A stretch of 64,000 nt of DNA, taken from assembly GCA_963732375.1 (NCBI GenBank), contig CAVSZE010000014.1, positions 157,354 through 221,353 on the forward strand, read 5' to 3'. Below the pieces are notes generated by a model. That model was not told the origin of the DNA. It did not search any database and saw only the letters and a list, made by a program, of their open reading frames with translations. This document shows, in pieces, positions 1-8,607 of this stretch; within the stretch, counting starts at the first letter, position 1, and each line of letters starts with the position of its first letter. Both the position numbers and the translations under genes were made by a program. The DNA is from RPQJ01 sp963732375. GTDB taxonomy: Bacteria; Pseudomonadota; Gammaproteobacteria; Steroidobacterales; Steroidobacteraceae.

Positions 1-2
1 AC

Positions 3-404
3 GACATGCTGCAGCTGGCCCGCGCGGATCTCGACCTCGAGATCCGCACGCTGATGATGGTCGACAGCCTCGAGATGACGGACCTCGACCGCGAGCTGAT
101 TCTCGAGAACTGCCTGCAGCCCGGCCGCGAGCGCATCGTGGTCACTCACGGCACGGACACGATGCCCGAGACCGCGCGATTCCTCGGCGAGCGTGCCGCC
201 GGTCGCACGATCGTGCTGACCGGCGCGATGATTCCCTACACGTTCGGCAGCTCCGACGGCCTGTTCAACCTCGGCTGCGCTCTCGCGTTCGTGCAGGTGC
301 TGCCACCGGGCGTGTACGTCGCAATGAACGGCCGCTGGTTCGACTGGCGCACGGTAACGAAGAACCGGGCCATCGGACGGTTCGAGTCACGGACCGGCGA
401 CTGA
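3..404 (+). CDS. L-asparaginase-family protein (5' end missing)
   Basis: This is the C-terminal part of an asparaginase-type amidohydrolase; the reading frame is open to the left edge, so the true start lies outside the window. The signature HGTDTM and the following VLTGAMIP stretch match the family's second active-site block, in which Thr and Asp act in L-asparagine (or related amide) hydrolysis. The visible part resembles the N-terminal asparaginase domain only, and the protein stops soon after it. It is therefore probably the short (about 160-residue) single-domain variant rather than the two-domain 330-residue enzyme. The substrate of the short variants is not settled. The family call is firm and the exact function is not. 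Confidence 0.85.
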   Translation, partial: DMLQLARADLDLEIRTLMMVDSLEMTDLDRELILENCLQPGRERIVVTHGTDTMPETARFLGERAAGRTIVLTGAMIPYTFGSSDGLFNLGCALAFVQVLPPGVYVAMNGRWFDWRTVTKNRAIGRFESRTGD

Positions 405-455
405 ACCCGCACCGGGACATGCGCTTGCCGTCGAACGGCATCGCCTCGCCCAGCG

Positions 456-1343
456 TCATTTCCGTGAGCTGCGGACTGGCACCGACTTGACCCCGCTGCG
501 ACGGTAGCTCAACGGCGTCACCCCGGTTTCCCGGCGGAATGCCGTACAGAAGTGGCTCTGTCCGGCAAAGCCGACGGCCGCGCTGATTTCGCCGACCGAC
601 AGCGAGGTCATGCGCAGCAGTTCGCGGGCCCGCTCGATGCGCGCGCGCAGTATGTAGCTGTGCGGCGTCGCACCGGTGACCTGCCTGAATGTGTTCGAGA
701 AGTGCGTGACGCCGACGCCGACCGTCGCAGCAACGCTCGCCACGCCGAGCGGCTCGTCGATGTGCTGGTGAATGTGCTGCACGGCCAGGTGGACCAGCAT
801 CAGGGCGCTCCGGGACCCACGCAGTGGTTCGTTCGGTGTCGCTGCCGACAGCGAGTGCCGCAACTGCGCCAGCAGTGCGTTGCCGAGCACTGCCAGGTAC
901 GCGTCTTCGTGCTCCGGCCCGCTCACCGAGACCGCGAGCTGCTGCGCGAGCGTGACGACCACGTTATCCACGAAGGTCACCGGCTCCCTCTCGCGGCGTG
1001 ACGACACCCACCAGGGAATGCGCCGCGCCGTTTCGAAATACGCAACCATGCCCTCGCCTATTCCACGCAGCGCCAGCTCGCCGCTGGTGCCGGCGGGCAC
1101 CAGGGTCACCAGGCCGGGCAGCGACAGCCCGTCGGTCTGCGCCAGGCCCGCACGATAGGAGACTGGCTTGCCGCCGGTGTGCACGAAGAGCAGCGGCCCG
1201 GGCAGAGGGGGAAATTCCACGACCTCGAGCAGCGCGCGATAGCGTTCCAGCGTGAACGCCGGATCGGCCGGAATCCGGCACGAAAGCTCCGGGTGCCCCA
1301 GGAGGCGCCGGAGAAATGCAGGCATGCGGTCGCGGGTCGTCAT
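456..1343 (-). CDS. AraC-family transcriptional regulator
   Basis: A 295-residue regulator with an N-terminal cupin-like sensor region and a C-terminal AraC double helix-turn-helix (about residues 185-285). The second HTH carries the family pattern VGFAGQSHFCTAFRRETG. The frame extends upstream to a TTG at 1400, but that would cover the putative operator at 1377-1409. I therefore take the ATG at 1343. The gene is divergent from the FadL-like porin gene, and the 21-bp-spaced direct repeats between them suggest it controls that gene and perhaps itself. The effector is unknown; a hydrophobic or aromatic compound is plausible given the porin. Confidence 0.88.
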   Translation of the reverse strand: MTTRDRMPAFLRRLLGHPELSCRIPADPAFTLERYRALLEVVEFPPLPGPLLFVHTGGKPVSYRAGLAQTDGLSLPGLVTLVPAGTSGELALRGIGEGMVAYFETARRIPWWVSSRREREPVTFVDNVVVTLAQQLAVSVSGPEHEDAYLAVLGNALLAQLRHSLSAATPNEPLRGSRSALMLVHLAVQHIHQHIDEPLGVASVAATVGVGVTHFSNTFRQVTGATPHSYILRARIERARELLRMTSLSVGEISAAVGFAGQSHFCTAFRRETGVTPLSYRRSGVKSVPVRSSRK

Positions 1344-1376
1344 TGCGTTACCCGGCACTCTACTGCAAGAAAACGA

Positions 1377-1409
1377 CAATTGCGCATCGCCTTCGCGCAA
1401 TTACGCATC
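1377..1409. promoter_or_regulatory. Direct-repeat operator, probably for the AraC-family regulator
   Basis: Two 12-bp direct repeats, CAATTGCGCATC (1377-1388) and CAATTACGCATC (1398-1409), differ at one base and are exactly 21 bp apart. Two helical turns is the usual half-site spacing of AraC/XylS-type operators. An inverted repeat, AATTGCGC/GCGCAATT (1378-1385 and 1395-1402), overlaps them. The site lies between the divergent araC-like and fadL-like genes. Confidence 0.6.
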
Positions 1410-1462
1410 ATGAAGCCGGGCTAATCTCATGGCGGTACTTTCTTATGGAAACCTGCACCGCC

Positions 1463-2755
1463 ATGCATCCTCGCTCCAGGGCAACCAACCGTCGCGCAGC
1501 GTACGCCGTCGGCTCGATTGCGTTTCTATTCAGTCTCCGTTGCGTCGCCGCTGCTGCCTGGCTCTCGGAGTCCGGTGGCCCCGACATGGCGATGGCCTCC
1601 GCTGGCCGCACGGCTTTCGCCACCGACGCCACGACGATCGGGTCGAATCCCGCTGGCATGGTCGCGCTCAGCGGCACGGCAGTGACGGTGGTCACCATGC
1701 CGGTCAGGATGAACCTGGAATTCAAGGGCAGCGGGGCGACGCCCGGCTCCGCCGTGAACGAGCAGGGAACCATGCCGGCGCTGTCTGCGTTCGCGATGCG
1801 ACAGCAGGACCGCTGGGCCGTCGGTGTGGGCGCCTATGGCAACGTCGGACTGGGATGCGACTTCGGCAGCAGGTGGTCGGGACGCCGCGCCATCGAGGAC
1901 GCGCAGTTGCGGTCCATCAACCTTGTCCCCGCGGTCGCCTACAGGCTCACCGATCGCCTGGACGTGGGGGCCTCAATCGGTGCGCAGTATGCCGACGTGC
2001 AGGCCGGCATGGCCGTCAGCAACGAAGCGATCTACTACGGACCACCGCTTGACCTGCCCGATGGGCAGCTTCACATGCAGGGGCACTCCTGGGCACCGGT
2101 CGAGAACCTGGGCATGGTCTACCGGCCAGGCACCGGCACGAGAATCGGCCTCGCGTGGACGTCCAGCGTGACGCACTCGGTGGACCTCGACGTTCGCGCG
2201 AACGCGGTCCACCCGCTGCTCTCTGGCATGCTGCAGCAACAAGGGCCTGCGGAACTCGACTTCAGCCTTCCGCAGCAGTTCACGCTCAGCGCAGCACGCC
2301 AGGTCTCGCCCGACACCTTGCTCGCGGCGAGCATTGGATGGCAGCAGTGGTCCAGATTCGGCCATGCCCGCATGGACGTAGCCGGGCAGCAAGCGCCGAT
2401 GTTCGAAGACGGGCTGAGCGACACGTGGAGCGCCGCGATCGGGCTGCGGTACCGCTTCGACCCGCGCTGGACGCTGGCGACGGGCATCGCATACGACAGT
2501 GATCCGGCGCCTGCCGACGGAACGATGCCCGTCTATTTCCCGATGGCCGAGCAACTGCGACTCGCAGCCGGCGCCGACTACCAGTTCAGCGACACGCTGC
2601 TGCTCAGGGTCGCGCTCTCGGTCATCAGCCAGGGGAAGGTCCGGATCGCACAGGACACGTACCCGGTGCCACTGCCGGGAATCCCGAACGTTACCGGCAC
2701 CATCAGCGGCAGCCGCGTCTATGTACTTGGATTGACCGCCGACTATCGTCCGTGA
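1463..2755 (+). CDS. OmpP1/FadL/TodX-family outer-membrane transport protein
   Basis: A 430-residue outer-membrane beta-barrel of the FadL family, which passes hydrophobic substrates (long-chain fatty acids, aromatic hydrocarbons) across the outer membrane. A basic N-terminus and hydrophobic stretch end at AAAA, giving a signal peptide. The mature start is followed by the family hallmark, a Gly/Ala-rich hatch segment ending in SNPAGM (usually FFNPAGM). The rest alternates as amphipathic strands. An in-frame ATG at 1445 is a possible earlier start; 1463 gives the more compact signal peptide. It is divergent from the AraC-type gene, its likely regulator. Substrate is inferred only at class level. 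Confidence 0.88.
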   Translation: MHPRSRATNRRAAYAVGSIAFLFSLRCVAAAAWLSESGGPDMAMASAGRTAFATDATTIGSNPAGMVALSGTAVTVVTMPVRMNLEFKGSGATPGSAVNEQGTMPALSAFAMRQQDRWAVGVGAYGNVGLGCDFGSRWSGRRAIEDAQLRSINLVPAVAYRLTDRLDVGASIGAQYADVQAGMAVSNEAIYYGPPLDLPDGQLHMQGHSWAPVENLGMVYRPGTGTRIGLAWTSSVTHSVDLDVRANAVHPLLSGMLQQQGPAELDFSLPQQFTLSAARQVSPDTLLAASIGWQQWSRFGHARMDVAGQQAPMFEDGLSDTWSAAIGLRYRFDPRWTLATGIAYDSDPAPADGTMPVYFPMAEQLRLAAGADYQFSDTLLLRVALSVISQGKVRIAQDTYPVPLPGIPNVTGTISGSRVYVLGLTADYRP

Positions 2756-2801
2756 TTCGACCGGCGCGACGGCCATTGCCGCGCGCCAACCCGGCACATT
2801 G

Positions 2802-3884
2802 TCATGCGATGCGCAGCATGACCTTTCCAGTCCTGCCGGGTTCGAGCGATGCGGCGACGGCGTGCGCGACGTCCTCCAGTGGGAATGTCGCGCCGACCTC
2901 GGTATGGAACACGCCCGCGACCGTCAGCCGCTTTACGGCACGCAACACGCCCAGCAACTTGAGCGGTGACTGCTGCGCCAGCCAGTTGGGCAGCAGGAAA
3001 CCAGATACCTGCGCGACCGGCATCATCAGGTCGCGTCCCGGGATCTCGAGCGGAGTGTCCGCGAGCGTGCCGTAGATCACGAGCCGGCCGCCGAGCCCGA
3101 GGCATCGAACGACGTCGCCCGCGAGCCTGCCTCCGACGCAATCGAGGGCGAAGCCGACGCCGCGGCCATTCGTGATCCGCGCTACCTCGTCGATCAGGTC
3201 GTGCCGGTCGGTCTCGATCACCGCATCCGCACCGAGAGCGGCAAGCTCCGCAGAGTTCGCACTCGAGCGCACGACACAGATCGTGCGGAAGCCATCGCGT
3301 TTGCCCATCCGTACGACGCTCTTACCCAGCGCCGAGCCCGCCGCGGTCACCAGCACCCAGCCGCCTCGCGGCACTTTGAACACTTCGCGAACCAGCACCC
3401 AGGCAGTGACCGGGTTCACGAAGAACATCGCTGCCTGCTCGTTCGGAACGGAGTCCGGCATGACAACGGCGCGCTTCGCGTCGACGACCGTGCACTGCTG
3501 CCAGGTCCCGTTCGGCGGGCCACTGGCCACCGCGACACGCCGGCCGCGCAGCCTTCTCGCGAGCAAGCCTGCTCCACACGCCTCGACGATGCCGACGCCC
3601 TCGCCGCCCAGCGCGTACGGCGGCTGCGGACAAGGACTGGATAGCGCCGGATCGAAACACGGCGGCAGGCCGGACGCATGCCTGTCGTGATTCCAGATGA
3701 TCCGCTCCAGTGCCTGCGAATAGGTGCCGCGCAGGAAATTGAGATCGGAAGGATTCACCGGGCTCATGACCATCCGTACGCGCACCTGCCCCGGACCGGG
3801 CTCCGGAACTGGTACATCCTCGATGCGGATATCACCCGGATCGCTGCTGTACGCGCGTATTCGCGCGGACTTCATGGTGTTCAT
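2802..3884 (-). CDS. MDR-superfamily zinc-type alcohol dehydrogenase/enoyl reductase-like protein
   Basis: A 360-residue medium-chain dehydrogenase/reductase. The N-terminal GroES-like domain contains VNPSDLNFLRGTY, typical of the quinone oxidoreductase/2-enoyl-CoA reductase branch. The Rossmann domain has a diverged glycine motif in VLVTAAGSALGKSVVRMGKR, which should bind NADPH. The classical catalytic-zinc cysteines are not evident, so this is probably a zinc-independent reductase of an enoyl or quinone substrate. It runs convergently into the FadL-like gene and is divergent from the MFS transporter gene. The precise substrate cannot be assigned. Confidence 0.82.
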   Translation of the reverse strand: MNTMKSARIRAYSSDPGDIRIEDVPVPEPGPGQVRVRMVMSPVNPSDLNFLRGTYSQALERIIWNHDRHASGLPPCFDPALSSPCPQPPYALGGEGVGIVEACGAGLLARRLRGRRVAVASGPPNGTWQQCTVVDAKRAVVMPDSVPNEQAAMFFVNPVTAWVLVREVFKVPRGGWVLVTAAGSALGKSVVRMGKRDGFRTICVVRSSANSAELAALGADAVIETDRHDLIDEVARITNGRGVGFALDCVGGRLAGDVVRCLGLGGRLVIYGTLADTPLEIPGRDLMMPVAQVSGFLLPNWLAQQSPLKLLGVLRAVKRLTVAGVFHTEVGATFPLEDVAHAVAASLEPGRTGKVMLRIA

Positions 3885-3976
3885 CGTTGCTCTCCGGGCG
3901 CGGCTGCAGATTCCGAACGGTCTTGCATGACCTCACCCCGCTGCCTCATCCTGAGGCGCAAGGGGGTAAGGATCAA

Positions 3977-5296
3977 GTGAAGCAAATTCAGGTCGCGGGC
4001 GGTTGGTCACGTCGACAAGTACTGGTCGCGCTGTGCTTTCTCGCGTCGTTCATCGCCTACACCGATCGGGTGAACATCTCTGTCGCCGCAGTGGCGATGC
4101 AGGAAGACCTCGGCTGGTCACAGACACAGAAAGGCCTGGTGCTGTCGTCGTTCTTCATCGGCTACCTGCTGTTCATGTACGCGAGCGGCGCGCTTGCCAA
4201 GCGCTACGGGGGTCGCAACGTGCTGGGACTTGCGGTCGTGGCCTGGTCCGTATTCACGCTGCTCACGCCACTCGCTGCGGCCGTCTCCATTCCGCTGCTG
4301 ATCGCGACCCGCATCCTGATGGGAGTCGGCGAGGCGGCCATATTCCCCGCATCGGTCGAACTCTACTCGCGGTGGATCCCGGTCACCGAGCGCACCCGCG
4401 CCATGGCGAGGCTGCTGAGCGGCATCCCGATGGGTACGGTCGTGGGGCTGATGGCGACCGGCTGGATCGTCGGGCGCTGGCACTGGTCGATGGCGTTCTA
4501 CTCGTTCGGCGTGCTCGGGCTCGCGTGGGGCGTGGTGTGGTTCGCGCGAATCGCGAACGATCCTGCAACCGACCCGCGCATCGGCGAACCAGAGCGCGCG
4601 CTGCTTGGCCAGATGCAGCAGGACGCCGGTGCACGCGATGCGCTCCCGTTCGGCCACCTGCTGCGCGTGCCGGCCGTTTGGGCGATGGTCGCAGCGCAAT
4701 TCGCCACCACCTGGACCCTCTACGTGCTGATCTCGTGGCTGCCGAGCTACTTTCGCGAGGCGCAGGGGCTCAGCATCGCAAACTCCGGGTTCTTCTCCGC
4801 AGCGCCGTGGCTCGCGATGTTCGTCGTGACCAATGTCGGCGCAACCGTCTCGGATCGAATGATCAGCCACGGCGCGTCGCTGACCGGCACCCGCAAGCTG
4901 ATGCAGTGCGCGGGACTGGTGGTATCCGCGGCATTCCTGCTCGCCGCGCGCGACGTCCACTCCCCGGCGTTCGCGCTCGCGCTGATGTGCGGCGCGGCGG
5001 GCGCGCTGGGACTCGCCTGGTCCGGCTACGCCCCGAACGGGCTGGATATTTCACCTCCCCACGCGGCGCAGCTGATGGGAATGAGCAACACTATCGCCAC
5101 CATCCCCGGCATCGTGGGCGTTGCAGTAACCGGCTGGCTGCTGGATGTAACCGGCACCTACTCGGCCGCGTTCGTGTTGACGGCCGCAGTGAGCGGCGTG
5201 GGGGCACTCATCTACGCGACGCTTTTCAGCGCGAGCCCGATCAGCACCGGGATCGGCATGGCCGAGATCGCCGGCGCGCCCGAATCCAAGGGGTGA
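3977..5296 (+). CDS. MFS transporter, anion:cation symporter type
   Basis: A 439-residue, roughly 12-helix major-facilitator transporter. YTDRVNISVAAVAMQEDLGWS in the first helix region and the following TQKGLVLSSFFIGYLL are characteristic of the anion:cation symporter (ACS) family, which takes up organic acids such as tartrate, glucarate or phthalate. The frame is open further upstream. I choose the GTG at 3977 because an AAGGA sits five bases before it and the protein then begins just before the first helix. Its neighbours (FadL-like porin, MDR reductase, TonB receptor) suggest a catabolic or uptake island, but the substrate is unknown. Confidence 0.88.
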   Translation: MKQIQVAGGWSRRQVLVALCFLASFIAYTDRVNISVAAVAMQEDLGWSQTQKGLVLSSFFIGYLLFMYASGALAKRYGGRNVLGLAVVAWSVFTLLTPLAAAVSIPLLIATRILMGVGEAAIFPASVELYSRWIPVTERTRAMARLLSGIPMGTVVGLMATGWIVGRWHWSMAFYSFGVLGLAWGVVWFARIANDPATDPRIGEPERALLGQMQQDAGARDALPFGHLLRVPAVWAMVAAQFATTWTLYVLISWLPSYFREAQGLSIANSGFFSAAPWLAMFVVTNVGATVSDRMISHGASLTGTRKLMQCAGLVVSAAFLLAARDVHSPAFALALMCGAAGALGLAWSGYAPNGLDISPPHAAQLMGMSNTIATIPGIVGVAVTGWLLDVTGTYSAAFVLTAAVSGVGALIYATLFSASPISTGIGMAEIAGAPESKG

Positions 5297-5353
5297 ACTG
5301 CGCATCGACGGTCGGTACAATCGCGCCCTTTGTGCTCTCGCCTGCCGTCACTC

Positions 5354-7477
5354 ATGTCGAATCACACGTTGAAAGCGACCACCATGGCCACGGCCGTGCT
5401 CGCCGCAGTCGCCCTACCGTCGCCCGCGCGCGGGGCAAGCGACAGCGCCGACGATCCGGTGCTCGAACTGATCGAGGTGACCGCAACCAGGATTCCGGTC
5501 GCGGTCGAATCCGTCCCGGCCATGATCACCATCGTGGACGGCGAGGAGGCACGGTCGCGCGGTGCGCGTGACGTGCGCACGGCGCTTGCGCTGGTCGCAG
5601 GCGTCGACATCGCCCCTGGTGGCGACGGCGGCCCTGCTAGCGCGGTGCCCGGCATGCGGGGCCTGCGCGAGGCCGACGCCTACCTGCTGGTGGTCGATGG
5701 CATTCCGTACGGCGGCACCTTCAACCCCGCCCTCGCGACGCTGAGCCTCGAGAACGTCGAGCGCATCGAAGTGCTGCGCGGCGCGGCACCGGTGATGTTC
5801 GGCGCAACCAGCTTCGTGGGCGTGCTCTACGTCGTGAACTACCCGGCCGGCAAGACGCCGACTCGCGCGGTCGTGGCGGGTGGTTCGCCGCAGGCGGGGA
5901 TCGCGAGCTTCACCACCAACCTGCCCGAGGTCGGAAGCCTGCGCCATTCGCTGGCGGTCAAGGTCCAGAGCCAGGAGTACACGCAGGATCGGGTGAAGTC
6001 CGACGGCGCCCACCTGCTCTATCGCGCCGCGGCAGATACCGAAATCGGGGAACTGCAGGCCGACCTGGACGGAACGGTACTGCGCCAGGATCCCGCGAGC
6101 CCTCATCCCCGCGAAGGCGGCGCGCTCTCCGATCGCTTCCCGCTCGACTCGAACGTGAACCCTAAGGACGCGAAGCAGGACCAGGACCGCATCCAGGCCA
6201 ACCTGCGCCTCACGCACCCGGTCGGCGAGGGTCGCTGGGTCACGACGGCCTCGTATGCGCACACCAGCGGCAGCACGACGCGTGGATTCCTGCGCGAGGA
6301 CTTCGCCGACGACGGCATCACTCCCAATGCCGACGGGTACCGGCAGCAACTCGACATCAACGACTTCTATTTCGACAGCTACTACGCACCGAAGCAGGGC
6401 GAACATTTCGACTGGCTGGTCGGCGCCGACTGGATGTACGGCGACGGTTCCCAGCAGAGCAAGAACTTCGAATACGCCGTGCTGCCCGACGGCAGCAATC
6501 CGCCGAATTCGCACGATCTTCCCATCGACGAGGCCACCAGCACCACGGACCGGCGCAGCTTCGGCGGCCTGTACGCGCAAGGCAACTGGCGCCCGACCGA
6601 CCGCTGGCTGGTGCAGGCCGGGCTGCGCTGGAACCTGACCGACGAGCACCGTGACGCCAAGCTCGTGGACTACACCGCCCCTGGCTCGCCGACCGAGAAG
6701 AGTTCGGACAACCAGAGCCAGTCGCGCCTGTCGGGCGTAATCGGCGCGAGCTATCGGATCTGGGGCGAGGCGGGCAACGGTGTGACGATGTTCGCGGACT
6801 ACCGCGACACCTACAAGCCTGCGGCGGTGGACTTCGGGCCGGAGGCCGAGGGCGGCATCCTGAAGCCCGAGACCGCCACGACCTGGGAGGTCGGGCTCAA
6901 GGGTCGCCACCTTGGTGGCCGGCTGGACTGGGAGCTGTCGTGGTTCGACATGGATTTCGAGAACCTGGTGATTCCGGAGAACGTGGACGGCCTGCCCTCG
7001 CTGGCAAACGCCGGCAGCGAGCGATTCACCGGGATCGAGGTCGAGGCTAGCTGGCGCGTGACCGACGACCTGAGACTCACTGCGACCTATGCGCATCACA
7101 ACGCCGAGTTCACCGACTACGAGCGGCTGCTTGCCGACGGCTCGACCCAGCAGCTGAAGGGCAACTCGCTGGAGATGTCACCCGACAATCTCGCAGCGGG
7201 CGGCATCGTATACGCCCCCGCGCAGGGCTTCGTGGCATCGCTCGTCGCGAACTACGTCGGCAGCCGGTATCTCAACAAGAGCAATGCCGCCGAGGCCGAC
7301 CCGTACACCGTGCTCGATGCAGGCGTCGGGTATCGCTTCGGTCCGTGGCAGGTCCGGCTCGACGGTTACAACCTCACCGACGTCCGCGAACCCGTCGCCG
7401 AGAGTGAACTCGGCGACGCGCAGTTCTACGTGATGCCGGGCAGCTCCTGGCTGCTATCGGTTACGTGGAACCCTTGA
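5354..7477 (+). CDS. TonB-dependent outer-membrane receptor
   Basis: A 707-residue TonB-dependent receptor. A signal peptide ends near ARGA, followed by a TonB-box-like IEVTATRIP and a plug domain with DGIPYGGTFNPAL and VERIEVLRGAAPVMFG. The remainder is a 22-strand-type barrel ending in an aromatic-rich last strand (LLSVTWNP). Such receptors import iron chelates, cobalamin or carbohydrates using TonB energy. The frame is open to a GTG at 5330, but the ATG at 5354 starts a normal signal peptide. Its last 17 bases overlap the convergent DUF6249 gene. No adjacent gene identifies the ligand. Confidence 0.9.
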   Translation: MSNHTLKATTMATAVLAAVALPSPARGASDSADDPVLELIEVTATRIPVAVESVPAMITIVDGEEARSRGARDVRTALALVAGVDIAPGGDGGPASAVPGMRGLREADAYLLVVDGIPYGGTFNPALATLSLENVERIEVLRGAAPVMFGATSFVGVLYVVNYPAGKTPTRAVVAGGSPQAGIASFTTNLPEVGSLRHSLAVKVQSQEYTQDRVKSDGAHLLYRAAADTEIGELQADLDGTVLRQDPASPHPREGGALSDRFPLDSNVNPKDAKQDQDRIQANLRLTHPVGEGRWVTTASYAHTSGSTTRGFLREDFADDGITPNADGYRQQLDINDFYFDSYYAPKQGEHFDWLVGADWMYGDGSQQSKNFEYAVLPDGSNPPNSHDLPIDEATSTTDRRSFGGLYAQGNWRPTDRWLVQAGLRWNLTDEHRDAKLVDYTAPGSPTEKSSDNQSQSRLSGVIGASYRIWGEAGNGVTMFADYRDTYKPAAVDFGPEAEGGILKPETATTWEVGLKGRHLGGRLDWELSWFDMDFENLVIPENVDGLPSLANAGSERFTGIEVEASWRVTDDLRLTATYAHHNAEFTDYERLLADGSTQQLKGNSLEMSPDNLAAGGIVYAPAQGFVASLVANYVGSRYLNKSNAAEADPYTVLDAGVGYRFGPWQVRLDGYNLTDVREPVAESELGDAQFYVMPGSSWLLSVTWNP

Positions 7478-7883
7478 CCTCGCGGGCCGCGCCGGCGGCG
7501 GGCAGCTGCTTGCGGCCCTCGACCGCGTAATGGATGAGGTACGCGAAACCGATGCCGGCCGGAATGAGCCCGAAATAGCTCAGCTGCTGGCGACCGATCT
7601 GCCAGAGTGCAATGCCGAGCCCGATGCCGACGAACAGCCAGATCAGGCCGGGGAGCAGTGTCGATCCGGTGCGCGGTGGCCTCCGGGAGATCGGCTGGTA
7701 GAAGGATTCCGGCAGCGGCGGGATGTCGATGCCGCGCTCGATGGCGGCCAGCCGTTCACGGTGATGCGCCTCGACGATGTCGCGCCGGCGGCGATAGTCC
7801 ATGATCGTGTAGACAATCGGAATCGAAAGCGACATCACGATCGCGACGATCGGGATGAATACGGCAACGGCGTCTTCGTTCAT
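7461..7883 (-). CDS. DUF6249-type membrane protein
   Basis: A 140-residue protein with three predicted membrane segments: IPIVAIVMSLSIPIVYTIMD near the N-terminus and two after residue 75. Between them lies a basic loop containing RRRRDIVEAHHRERLAAIERGID. This 'HHxERLAAIERG' loop is characteristic of DUF6249-type proteins, which often sit beside ECF sigma/anti-sigma genes as here. Function is unknown. The ATG at 7883 is preceded by GGAG eight bases upstream; an upstream extension in the frame has no support. The 3' end overlaps the convergent TonB receptor gene. Confidence 0.75.
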   Translation of the reverse strand: MNEDAVAVFIPIVAIVMSLSIPIVYTIMDYRRRRDIVEAHHRERLAAIERGIDIPPLPESFYQPISRRPPRTGSTLLPGLIWLFVGIGLGIALWQIGRQQLSYFGLIPAGIGFAYLIHYAVEGRKQLPAAGAAREVKGST

Positions 7884-8022
7884 CGCAGGGTCTCCATGGT
7901 AGCTATTCGTTATACGCGCCTGCCTGCCGCAGGGTTGCACGGCCACGCCCGGGAGATGTGAAGCCCGCCTCGCCAGTTCGAGGCGCCTCCCCCGGGGCCA
8001 CCACCAGGTCGTGGCCCGCCGA

Positions 8023-8053
8023 TGCAACCCTGGGATCGTCCGGCGCGTATAAA
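8023..8053 (+). promoter_or_regulatory. Candidate ECF-type promoter of the sigma/anti-sigma operon
   Basis: TGCAACC (8023-8029) and CGTATAAA (8046-8053) are separated by 16 bases. An AAC-containing -35 and a CGT-containing -10 at this spacing is the usual layout of promoters recognised by ECF sigma factors. It lies directly before the sigma gene that starts at 8059, so autoregulation is likely. The very short or absent leader is a weak point: the -10 box is only five bases from the annotated ATG, which implies either leaderless transcription or a slightly later start. Confidence 0.4.
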
Positions 8054-8058
8054 GCGGC

Positions 8059-8607
8059 ATGGACCAGGGGATCGAGCAGCACCTTGCCGCGGGCCGTCAC
8101 GCCCTTGCGTTCGATCTCGTGGTCCCGGCGTTCAAGGATCGTGTGTTCCGCCTCGCGTACTCGATCCTCCGGGACCGCGCGGCCGCCGAGGATGCCGCGC
8201 AGGAAACCTTTGTGCGGGTCTGGAAGGCCCTTCCGGGCTTTGACGGCCGTGCGGCACTCGGGACATGGATCTACACGATCACCCGGAATACCTGCCTGAT
8301 GGAGTTGCGCCGGCGCAGGCCGACCGTTTCCTTCGACGATCCCGACTCCGATGAGGCGCAGCGCGCTGCGGCGATCGTCGCGACCGCCCCGGCGGCGGAC
8401 CCGGAACATGACAACCTGCAGCGGCTGCTCGAGAAGCTGCCGCGCAACCAGCAGGAGGCCGTGCGCCTGTTCTACCTGGAAGACCGCTCCTACGAGAATG
8501 TGGCCGAGCAACTCGGCATGCCGCTCGGCACCGTCAAGAACCTGCTGCACAGGGCGCGTAGGCGCCTGATGGAGATCGCGCGCCCGGACGAGGTGAAAGC
8601 CGCATGA
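8059..8607 (+). CDS. ECF RNA polymerase sigma factor
   Basis: A 182-residue sigma-70 family protein of the extracytoplasmic-function group. Region 2 is at about residues 20-85: FRLAYSILRDRAAAEDAAQE for core binding, and TWIYTITRNTCLMELRRRR for -10 melting. Region 4 is at about residues 115-170, with the HTH in YENVAEQLGMPLGTVKNLLH for -35 recognition. The stop codon overlaps the next gene's start by four bases (ATGA), so sigma and anti-sigma are translationally coupled. The stress signal is not evident from the sequence. Confidence 0.93.
   Translation: MDQGIEQHLAAGRHALAFDLVVPAFKDRVFRLAYSILRDRAAAEDAAQETFVRVWKALPGFDGRAALGTWIYTITRNTCLMELRRRRPTVSFDDPDSDEAQRAAAIVATAPAADPEHDNLQRLLEKLPRNQQEAVRLFYLEDRSYENVAEQLGMPLGTVKNLLHRARRRLMEIARPDEVKAA

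Noticed and set aside
4003..5571. 522-codon open frame on the plus strand
   Set aside because: It lies in another frame of the MFS transporter gene, is Arg/Pro-rich and matches no protein pattern; it is a GC-rich shadow.
5414..7099. 561-codon open frame opposite the TonB receptor
   Set aside because: Antisense shadow of a well-supported receptor gene; no domain-like sequence or Shine-Dalgarno.
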